Assembly: GCA_905339215.1 (NCBI GenBank)
Contig: CAJPFN010000077.1
Span: 62,001-126,000 of the forward strand
Direction: 5' to 3'
From: Rhizobiaceae bacterium
GTDB taxonomy: Bacteria; Pseudomonadota; Alphaproteobacteria; Rhizobiales; Rhizobiaceae
DNA: 64,000 nt
Below the pieces are notes generated by a model. It ran no database searches, was not told where the DNA came from, and saw only the letters and a list, made by a program, of their open reading frames with translations. Positions 57,901 to 64,000 of this stretch are shown here, in pieces. The first letter of the stretch is position 1; each line of letters starts with the position of its first letter. The position numbers and the translations under genes are program-made.

Positions 57901-58844
57901 CCGCCGGTTCCGGACTCGCGGCGGGGCTCGCGCTCGCCGCGCTGCTGGCTGCGGGCGCGATCGCGCCCGCCGCGCACGCCGACAACGGCCGCGCGGCCAT
58001 CCTCGATGCGTCGATCTCGAGCGACACCGACGGCTTTCGCGCCTCGCGCCTGCGGGCGGGCGGCCATTTCCTGTACGAAAACCCGTGGAAGTACGCCGGC
58101 GTGGCGGTCCAGACCACGCGCTACTCGCAGGGCGACTTCCGCGAGGACGCGCAGGGCGTCGTCGGCCTGTGGCGCGACCAGCGGCGCGACACGCTCGCCG
58201 GCGTCGATGCCGAGATCGGCGCCGTGCGCGTCGCCGGGCACACGCGCGCGGTCGGCGACATCACCTGGCGCATCGTCCCCGGGCCGGCGACCGCCGTCGA
58301 GGTCCTCGCCTCCGCCGACCTGGTCGACGCGCCGGAGGCGCTCGAGCGCGCGATCGGCTATGCGCTGGTCGGCGTGAGCGCCGAGAGGGCGTTCGGCGAG
58401 CGCTTCAGCGTGACGGGACTCGCCGCCTGGCAGCCGTTCACCGACGGCAACGCGCGCCTGCACCTGCGCGCGCGGATGATCTGGCTCGCCATGCCCGAGC
58501 ACGGCGTCAGCGCGCAACTGCGCTACCGCCAGTACGCGAGCCGCGACGACGACGTCGGCGGCGCGTACTTCAATCCGGAGACCTACCGCCAGTGGCTCGC
58601 CGTCGCGGCGATCCGCAAGCGCCACGCCGGCTGGATGCTGAGCGGCGCGCTGGGCGCGGGACAGGAGCGCTCGTCCGGCAACGGGACGCAGGGCGCCTAC
58701 CTCGCCGAAGCGCGCGCGGAAGGCCCGCTCGGCGACCGCGCGCGACTGGTGCTGCGCGCGGGCTACCACCGCGCCGCAGGCTTCGTCGACGCGCCGGATT
58801 ACGCCTGGCGCTACGCCGGCGCGACCCTCGTCGTGCCGCTCTGA
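57897..58844 (+). CDS. secreted beta-barrel-like protein coupled to the GT2 gene
   Basis: 315 residues, GTG start overlapping the glycosyltransferase stop. A signal peptide (core GLALAALLAAGAIAPAA, cut after AHA) is followed by alternating hydrophobic/hydrophilic strands, often ending in aromatic residues (FLYENPWKYAGVAVQTTRYS, ITWRIVPGPATAVEVLASAD, VSAQLRYRQYAS), and a terminal strand YAWRYAGATLVVPL. This fits a small outer-membrane barrel like YaiO or the barrel part of PgaA. The tight coupling suggests that it exports or positions the glycan made by the GT2 enzyme. No PgaB-like deacetylase is present. Confidence 0.65.
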   Translation: MTAGSGLAAGLALAALLAAGAIAPAAHADNGRAAILDASISSDTDGFRASRLRAGGHFLYENPWKYAGVAVQTTRYSQGDFREDAQGVVGLWRDQRRDTLAGVDAEIGAVRVAGHTRAVGDITWRIVPGPATAVEVLASADLVDAPEALERAIGYALVGVSAERAFGERFSVTGLAAWQPFTDGNARLHLRARMIWLAMPEHGVSAQLRYRQYASRDDDVGGAYFNPETYRQWLAVAAIRKRHAGWMLSGALGAGQERSSGNGTQGAYLAEARAEGPLGDRARLVLRAGYHRAAGFVDAPDYAWRYAGATLVVPL

Positions 58845-58900
58845 CCCGGTCGGGGGCGGCGCACGCCGCCGACGCCGGCGCGACCCGCTCCTGCGGCGTG

Positions 58901-58995
58901 GACGCCCAACAGCCGCGCAGCCGGCGCACTCCTCGGCCCGCCGATTCCAAGCGCTCCGGCGACGAGGACGCCCGGTGGCCACGCAGCCGGCGCAC
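58901..58995. repeat. imperfect 29-nt direct repeat
   Basis: 58901-58929 and 58967-58995 share GACGCCC, a variable centre and then CGCAGCCGGCGCAC. They lie 66 nt apart in the 193-nt gap between the barrel gene and an SDR gene. Function unknown. Confidence 0.6.
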
Positions 58996-59037
58996 GCGTG
59001 CGACAATCGCGCCCTCGCCCGCCCTCCTCGCCCGCCC

Positions 59038-59808
59038 ATGACTCGCACGAATCCGTTCGACCTCACCGGGCGCGTCGCGCTCGTCACCGGGGCCGCGCGC
59101 GGCCTCGGCCACGCGATCGCCGCGGGACTCGCGCGCGCCGGGGCGACCGTCGTCCTCAACGGACGCGACGCGGCCGCGCTCGCCCGCGCCGCCGAGCCGA
59201 TCGCGAAGACCGGCGGCAGGACCGACGTCGCGGTGTTCGACGTCACGGATGCCGCGGCCGTGAAGGCCGGCGTCGCGGCGATCGAGGCGAAGCACGGCGC
59301 GCTCGACATCGTCGTCAACAACGCCGGCATCCAGCGCCGCCGTCCCGTCGCCGAGTTTCCGCTCGCGGACTTCGACGCGATCGTCGAGACCAACCTCAAG
59401 GCGCCATTCATCGTCGCGCAGGCGGTGCTGCCCGGCATGCGCAAGCGCGGGCGCGGCAGCATCGTCAACATCGCGTCGCTGACGAGCGAGCTCGCGCGTC
59501 CGAACATCGTGCCCTACGCCGCCAGCAAGGGCGGCATCCGCCAGATGACGCGCGGGCTCGCGGTCGAGCTCGCGCCGCTCGGCATCCGCGTCAACGCGAT
59601 CGCGCCGGGCTTCTTCAAGACCGACATGAACCAGGCGCTGCTCGCCGATGCCGAGTTCGTCGCGTGGGTCAACCTGCGCACGCCGATGAAGCGCTGGGGC
59701 GACCCTGACGAGCTCGCCGGCATCGCGGTGTTCCTCGCCTCCGACGCGTCGAGCTACCTCACCGGCCAGACGATCTACGTCGACGGCGGGATGAGCGTCA
59801 ACATGTAG
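59038..59808 (+). CDS. SDR-family oxidoreductase, gluconate 5-dehydrogenase-like
   Basis: 256 residues. NPFDLTGRVALVTGAARGLG is the opening shared with gluconate 5-dehydrogenases (IdnO type). NNAGIQRRRPVAEFPLADFD, Ser in NIASLTSELARPN, catalytic YAASK in VPYAASKGGIRQMTRGL and GFFKTDMNQALL follow, ending in YVDGGMSVNM. The substrate assignment rests on overall similarity and is tentative. Convergent with the hydroxypyruvate isomerase gene; the repeat array lies between the two 3' ends. Both could serve sugar-acid breakdown. Confidence 0.87.
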   Translation: MTRTNPFDLTGRVALVTGAARGLGHAIAAGLARAGATVVLNGRDAAALARAAEPIAKTGGRTDVAVFDVTDAAAVKAGVAAIEAKHGALDIVVNNAGIQRRRPVAEFPLADFDAIVETNLKAPFIVAQAVLPGMRKRGRGSIVNIASLTSELARPNIVPYAASKGGIRQMTRGLAVELAPLGIRVNAIAPGFFKTDMNQALLADAEFVAWVNLRTPMKRWGDPDELAGIAVFLASDASSYLTGQTIYVDGGMSVNM

Positions 59809-59818
59809 GCGTGAGTGC

Positions 59819-60280
59819 GTCCGGCTGAAGCCGGACCCACAGCGGCATCGAGTATCCCGTGGGTCGGGCTTCAGCCCGACGATGTCTTGTCCGGCTGAAG
59901 CCGGACCCACAACGGCATCGAGTGTCCCGTGGGTCGGGCTTCAGCCCGACATCCCCGAACAGCGTCCGGCTGAAGCCGGACCCACAGCGGCATCGAGTGT
60001 CCTGTGGGTCGGGCTTCAGCCCGACGATGTCTTGTCCGGCTGAAGCCGGACCCACAACCGCATCGAATCACATGTGGGTCGGGCTTCAGCCCGACATCCC
60101 CGAAGAGCGTCCGGCTGAAGCCGGACCCACAACGGCATCGAGTGTCCTGTGGGTCGGGCTTCAGCCCGACACCCCCGAACAGCGTCCCGCTGAAGCCGGA
60201 CCCACAGCGGCATCGAGTATCCCGTGGGTCGGGCTTCAGCCCGACATCCCCGAAGTGCGTCCGGCTGAAGCCGGACCCAC
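59819..60280. repeat. regular array of 13 hairpin repeats
   Basis: Seven copies of a type-B hairpin (GTCCGGCTGAAGCCGGAC plus CCAC) start at 59819, 59889, 59964, 60034, 60109, 60184 and 60259. Six inverted type-A copies (GTGG plus GTCGGGCTTCAGCCCGAC) start exactly 40 nt after each of the first six. The 18-nt spacer inside each B-A pair is conserved (AGCGGCATCGAGTATCCC and close variants). Pairs are joined by an 8-nt (GATGTCTT) or a 13-nt (ATCCCCGAACAGC) linker, giving periods of 70 or 75 nt. The layout is that of a BIME-like mosaic of REP sequences between convergent genes. Confidence 0.95.
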
Positions 60281-60321
60281 AACGGCGGGGTGTTGCCGGA
60301 CTCCCCGTGGCAGGACGAGCG

Positions 60322-61137
60322 CTACCCGCCCCGGGATGCCGGCGGCTTGCGGTCGAGCAGCCGGAAGATCCACGCGAGCCCGGCGGTGGTTCCGTTCAGC
60401 GGCTTGTACTCGCAGCCGACGAAGCCGTCGTAGCGCAGCTCGTCGATCACGCGGAACAGCCACTCGTAGTTGATCTCGCCGACGTTGGGCTCGTGGCGGC
60501 CCGGCACGCCCGCGATCTGGATGTGGCCGACGTGCGCGATCCACCTGCGCAGCTTCTCGGTCAGGTCGCCCTCGACGATCTGCGCGTGGTAGAGGTCGAA
60601 CTGCACCTTGAGGTTCGGCGCGCCGACCTCCTCGCGGATCGCGTGCGCGTCGGCCTGCGTGCGCAGCAGGTAGTTCGGCATGTCGCGCGGATTGAGCGGC
60701 TCGATCAGGATCGTGATGCCTTGCGCCGCCGCGTCCTCGCACGCCTGGCGCAGTTGCCGCACGAAGAGCCGCCGGCGCCGATCGCGCTCGTCCGCGTCCG
60801 CGTCGGGGGGCACGGTGCCCGCCATCACGTGCAGGCGCCGGCAGTCGAGCGCGCGCGCGTAGCGCAGCGCCGCCGCGATCGACGCGGCGAACTCGTGCTC
60901 GCGCCCCGGCAGGCTCGCGAGCCCGCGATCGCCGGCCGCGAAGTCGCCCGGCGGCGCGTTGAACAGGACGACCTCGAGCCCGTGCCGCGCGATCTCCGCG
61001 GCAATGTCGCGCACCTGCCAGTCGTAGGGAAACGTGAACTCGACCGCGCGGAATCCTGCCTGCGCGGCCTCGCCGAAGCGCTCGAGGAACGGCACTTCGT
61101 CGAACAGGAACGAGAGGTTGGCTGCGAACCGCGGCAT
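60322..61137 (-). CDS. hyi: hydroxypyruvate isomerase / 2-oxo-tetronate isomerase family enzyme
   Basis: 271 residues, xylose-isomerase-like TIM barrel. PRFAANLSFLFDEVPFLERF is the family opening, LFNAPPGDFAAGDRGLASLP follows, the metal-binding Glu is in ILIEPLNPRDMPNYLL, and FDLYHAQIVEGDL and HIQIAGVPGRHEPNVGEINY contain the Asp/His/Glu ligands; GCEYKPL is the last one. Converts hydroxypyruvate to tartronate semialdehyde or a 2-oxo-tetronate homologue. No gcl or glxR gene is beside it. Divergent from pdeM. Confidence 0.88.
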   Translation of the reverse strand: MPRFAANLSFLFDEVPFLERFGEAAQAGFRAVEFTFPYDWQVRDIAAEIARHGLEVVLFNAPPGDFAAGDRGLASLPGREHEFAASIAAALRYARALDCRRLHVMAGTVPPDADADERDRRRRLFVRQLRQACEDAAAQGITILIEPLNPRDMPNYLLRTQADAHAIREEVGAPNLKVQFDLYHAQIVEGDLTEKLRRWIAHVGHIQIAGVPGRHEPNVGEINYEWLFRVIDELRYDGFVGCEYKPLNGTTAGLAWIFRLLDRKPPASRGG

Positions 61138-61312
61138 CGTGGACCCGTCGTGCGGAGGAAGGCGGCGGCGGCGGCCGCGTCGATGTCGCGCATCCCGCTC
61201 GTCCGGCGCCGCCGCGTCTAGAATCCCACCGGACAGACACTTCAGTGTGCCCTGCCCGCCTCGCCATCGCAATCGTCGCGCGCACGAGCGTGGTGCCAGT
61301 GTCGTGCCGACG

Positions 61313-62011
61313 ATGACGCCAGAGACCCCACGCACCGCTCCGGCGGGCCGACACGCCGGGCGCTACGCCACGTCGCTCGGCGGCGAAGCCGTCGAGCTGT
61401 TCGCACAGCGCGCGCTCCTGTGGACGCGCGCGCGCACGCTGTTCGTCGCCGACGTGCACCTGGGCAAGGCCGCGGCGTTTCGCGCCGGCGGCGTGCCGGT
61501 GCCGCGCGGGTCGACGGCCGGCGACCTCGCGCGCCTGTCGTCGCTCGTCCACGCGAGCGGCGCCGCGCGGCTCGTCGTGCTGGGCGACTTCCTGCACGCG
61601 AAGGCGGGAGTCGTGCCGGCGCTCGACGACGCGTTCCGCCGCTGGCGCGACGCGCATCCGTCGCTCGCGATCACGCTGGTGCGCGGCAACCACGACGCGA
61701 ATGCCGGCGACCCGCCCGGTGGCTGGGGCGTGGATGTGGTGGCCGAGCCGTGCGCGCTGCCGCCATTCCTCGCCTGCCACGCGCCGGTGTCGCCGCGCAC
61801 CGGCTACGCGCTGTGCGGCCACGTCCATCCCGGCGTGCGTCTCTCGGGCCGCGGCGACGAGTCGGTGCGCCTGCCTTGCTTCGTGCTCGGTCGCCGCCGC
61901 GCGATCCTGCCCGCGTTCGGCCGCATGACCGGGCTTGCGCTCGTCGCGCCGTCGCCGGACGAGACGCTCGTCGCGATCGCCGGCAACGATCTGTTCCGCC
62001 TTCCCTCCTGA
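61313..62011 (+). CDS. pdeM: ligase-associated DNA damage response endonuclease PdeM
   Basis: 232 residues, metallophosphatase fold. TLFVADVHLGKAAAFRAGGV (Asp and His metal ligands), VVLGDFLHAKAGVV (second Asp), VRGNHDANAG (Asn-His) and ALCGHVHPGVRL (GHxH). This is the PdeM partner of the Lhr-type helicase/ligase repair system. Its helicase partner lies at 50.8 kb in the same direction; ligase and exonuclease genes are absent here. ATG 61313 has no strong ribosome site. Confidence 0.9.
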   Translation: MTPETPRTAPAGRHAGRYATSLGGEAVELFAQRALLWTRARTLFVADVHLGKAAAFRAGGVPVPRGSTAGDLARLSSLVHASGAARLVVLGDFLHAKAGVVPALDDAFRRWRDAHPSLAITLVRGNHDANAGDPPGGWGVDVVAEPCALPPFLACHAPVSPRTGYALCGHVHPGVRLSGRGDESVRLPCFVLGRRRAILPAFGRMTGLALVAPSPDETLVAIAGNDLFRLPS

Positions 62012-62659
62012 CTGTCTCGCGCGCCGTCGTGCGGCGCCGGCACGCCGGCGGCCCGGCCGCGGCGGACGCGAATATTCGCCGCGGCGCGGGCACGGTGGCG
62101 GCGGCCGCAGGCGGGTGGACGCCTCTCCGCGCGTCGGACACGCAATCATGCTGCATCGCACATCCGCGCCGGGCGCCACATTCCGCGGCTTTCCGTAGCC
62201 GTCGCCCGTCTCCGCTGGCGCGGCGCAGCACGTCGATTCCGTTGTCTCATCGGTGCAACGTCGCGATTTCGCCGACGAACGGCGCAAACGGTGGACAAGC
62301 CGGTGGAGAACGCCGGGAAAGTCCGGGGACAGGCAGGACGCGAGGCCGCAATCGCCTGTTTTCCTTGCCCTTTCCGGCGACCCCGCCTGTGGACGATTTC
62401 GGCCTTGCGGATTGGCGGTCGACCCACTATGCTTGGTGTTGAGCCTGCACTTGAACACAAGATGTAGTAGATTCTGATTCATAAGCGGATTCCGGACCCC
62501 TCCCGTGCACGGCCCCGCGCCCACCTGTTGCGTGGCGCGAGCACGGAACGGGGAACCGCCCGGAAAGCCGCGACGGACGCGGGTTGGCGGGAATCTCCCC
62601 GGATCGGCGAACACCGCGTCCGCCTCACGACAACGACAAGTTTCACAGGAGAAGCACCC
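62012..62659. other. 648-nt leader region of nrdA
   Basis: No gene recognised; several open frames lack codon bias. The right part is AT-richer and holds two NrdR-like boxes. The left part contains GC-rich inverted motifs only. The long distance suggests that it serves mainly as control region for the ribonucleotide reductase gene. Confidence 0.5.
62424..62470 (+). promoter_or_regulatory. paired NrdR-like boxes before nrdA
   Basis: CCACTATGCTTGGTGT (62424-62439) and ACACAAGATGTAGTAG (62455-62470) match the NrdR consensus ACACWATATMTWGTGT at 11 and 12 of 16 positions. They start 31 bp apart, the three-turn spacing needed for NrdR binding. A -35-like TTGAAC (62451-62456) overlaps the second box, as expected for repression. 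Confidence 0.65.
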
Positions 62660-64000
62660 ATGCCCCTCGCTGCTCAGGCCCCCGCCCCGGCCGCACAGCC
62701 GAACGTCGCATCGCATGACCTGATCGTGGGCGCGCCTGGCAGTCCGATGGAGAGCGGCGCCGATCCGCGCTTCTCGCAGTACAAGGTGATCCGCCGCAAC
62801 GGCGCGGTCGTCGGCTTCGAGCCGTCGAAGATCTCGATCGCGATGACCAAGGCGTTCCTCGCCGTGAACGGCGGGCAGAGCGCGGGGTCGGCGCGCGTGC
62901 GCGAGCAGGTCGCCGTGCTCACCGAGGCGGTCGTCGCCGCGCTGGTCAAGCGCAAGCCGGAAGGCGGCGCGATCCACATCGAGGAGATCCAGGACCAGGT
63001 GGAGCTCGCGCTGATGCGCGGCGGCGAGCACGAGGCCGCGCGCGCGTACGTGCTCTACCGCGAGAAGCGCTCGCAGGAGCGCGCCGCGAAGGGCGAGGCG
63101 AACGCGAAGGCGCACGACGTCGAGATCTCGGTCACCGAGAACGGCGTGCGCCGCAAGCTCGACCTCGCGCGGCTGACCGCGCTCGTGAAGACCTCGTGCG
63201 AGGGCCTTCCCGACACCGATCCGCAGCGCATCCTGAAGGCCACGCTCAAGGACCTCTACGACGGCGTGCCGATCGAGGAGGTGCGCAAGTCGGTCGTGCT
63301 CGCCGCGCGCACGCTGATCGAAAAGGACCCCGCCTACTCGTACGTGACCGCGCGCCTGCTGCTCGACGCGCTGCGCTACGAGGCGCTCGGCGAGGAGGCG
63401 TCGCAGGCCGACATGGCGACCCGCTACGCCGAGTACTTCCCGCGCTTCGTGCGGCACGGCACGAAGATCGGCCTCCTGAACGAGAACCTGCTCCAGTACG
63501 ACATGAAGAAGCTCGGCGCGGCGCTCAAGCCCGAGCGCGACCTGCAGTTCGGCTACCTCGGCCTGCAGACGCTCTACGACCGCTACTTCCTCGTCGACCA
63601 GTACGTCGGCGGGCGCCGCTTCGAGCTGCCGCAGTGCTTCTTCATGCGCGTCGCGATGGGCCTGGCGTTGAACGAGGTCGACCGCGAGGCGCGCGCGATC
63701 GAGTTCTACGACGTGCTGTCGACGTTCGACTTCATGAGCTCGACGCCGACGCTGTTCAACTCGGGCACGCACCGCTCGCAGCTCTCGTCGTGTTACCTCA
63801 CCACCGTCTCCGACGACCTCGACGGCATCTACGAGGCGATCAAGGAGAACGCGCTCCTGTCCAAGTTCGCCGGCGGGCTCGGCAACGACTGGACCAACGT
63901 GCGCGCGATGGGTTCGCACATCAAGGGCACCAACGGCAAGAGCCAGGGCGTGGTGCCGTTCCTCAAGGTCGTCAACGACACCGCGGTCGCCGTCAACCAG
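62660..64000 (+). CDS. nrdA: class Ia ribonucleoside-diphosphate reductase alpha subunit, 3' end missing
   Basis: Reduces ribonucleotides to deoxyribonucleotides with the NrdB radical subunit. The window holds the first 447 codons. An N-terminal leader of about 40 residues is followed by an ATP-cone (about 42-130: YKVIRRNGAVVGFEPSKIS, then IHIEEIQDQVELALMRGGEH). The reductase domain begins at about 185 with YSYVTARLLLDALRYEA. The conserved SSTPTLFNSGTHRSQLSSCY contains the first active-site Cys. AGGAGA lies 8 nt before ATG 62660. The frame is open to the last base, so the gene continues beyond the window. Confidence 0.95.
   Translation, partial: MPLAAQAPAPAAQPNVASHDLIVGAPGSPMESGADPRFSQYKVIRRNGAVVGFEPSKISIAMTKAFLAVNGGQSAGSARVREQVAVLTEAVVAALVKRKPEGGAIHIEEIQDQVELALMRGGEHEAARAYVLYREKRSQERAAKGEANAKAHDVEISVTENGVRRKLDLARLTALVKTSCEGLPDTDPQRILKATLKDLYDGVPIEEVRKSVVLAARTLIEKDPAYSYVTARLLLDALRYEALGEEASQADMATRYAEYFPRFVRHGTKIGLLNENLLQYDMKKLGAALKPERDLQFGYLGLQTLYDRYFLVDQYVGGRRFELPQCFFMRVAMGLALNEVDREARAIEFYDVLSTFDFMSSTPTLFNSGTHRSQLSSCYLTTVSDDLDGIYEAIKENALLSKFAGGLGNDWTNVRAMGSHIKGTNGKSQGVVPFLKVVNDTAVAVNQ

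Noticed and set aside
59819-60280. The repeat array as a CRISPR.
   Set aside because: Spacers are conserved rather than unique, repeats alternate in orientation and no cas gene is near.
61237-61248. The dyad ACACTTCAGTGT between hyi and pdeM as an operator.
   Set aside because: Only 5-bp arms, no matching copy elsewhere and no clear promoter in position.
60236-63919. A 1227-codon open frame on the minus strand across hyi, pdeM and nrdA.
   Set aside because: Antisense shadow in three known genes; composition is Arg/Ala/Gly-rich without domains.

Overview
The window looks like two different genomes joined at about position 9,731-9,763. Bases 1 to about 9,705 carry an envelope-biogenesis operon of alphaproteobacterial (Rhizobiales-like) type: uppS (5' end cut off), cdsA, rseP, bamA, lpxD, fabZ, lpxA, lpxI, lpxB. 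It has LpxI rather than LpxH, no skp/ompH between bamA and lpxD, and no dxr between cdsA and rseP. These genes use a visibly less GC-extreme codon set. From about 9,764 to the end, the DNA is very GC-rich (Cys, Arg, Ala and Leu codons almost all end in G or C) and carries the classical betaproteobacterial (Burkholderiales-like) TCA block: gltA, sdhE, sdhB, sdhA, sdhD, sdhC, a GntR/HutC regulator and mdh. The change coincides with a perfect terminator hairpin between convergent lpxB and gltA. An assembly or binning chimera is the simplest reading; a transfer of an essential operon is the alternative.

Layout of the second part. 9.7-17.9 kb: sdh/gltA operon on the minus strand, with a DUF5648-like secreted-protein gene inserted between sdhA and sdhB and an 80-bp inverted-repeat element filling the sdhB-sdhE gap; divergent gntR and mdh share a promoter region with a perfect 16-bp palindrome. 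18-25.4 kb: methylcitrate cycle (prpB, prpC, prpD, acnA), interleaved with a MliC-like and a DUF3617 secreted protein. 25.5-28.1 kb: EamA and Bcr/CflA-type transporters and an Ala-rich LEA-like lipoprotein. 28.2-32.8 kb: orphan ParA, a winged-helix/TM/TonB-C protein, ttcA, a histidine phosphatase and a GST. 33-39.3 kb: an SDR without its catalytic Tyr/Lys, an MFS carrier, msrB, and a two-component system with a DegP/MucD-type protease that probably forms its envelope-stress output. 39.6-44.3 kb: an esterase and a tightly overlapping minus-strand operon PEBP, kinase fusion, DHH phosphoesterase, Prim-Pol. 44.7-53.4 kb: a GT1-type glycosyltransferase, a fused indolepyruvate ferredoxin oxidoreductase, a GNAT and an Lhr-type DNA-repair helicase. 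53.4-59.8 kb: DUF2934 and BCAM0308 small proteins, a BKACE enzyme, two SDRs, and a PgaC-like glycosyltransferase coupled to a secreted barrel-like protein. 60.3-64 kb: hydroxypyruvate isomerase, pdeM and the start of nrdA behind paired NrdR-like boxes.

A short hairpin repeat (GTCGGGCTTCAGCCCGAC and variants) is scattered between genes at about 18.9, 25.4 and 39.5 kb. It is amplified into a strikingly regular 13-copy array at 59,819-60,280 between two convergent genes. The variants differ at one base pair of the stem by compensated changes, so the folded shape appears to be what is kept. No tRNA, rRNA, CRISPR array, complete insertion sequence or integrase was seen.
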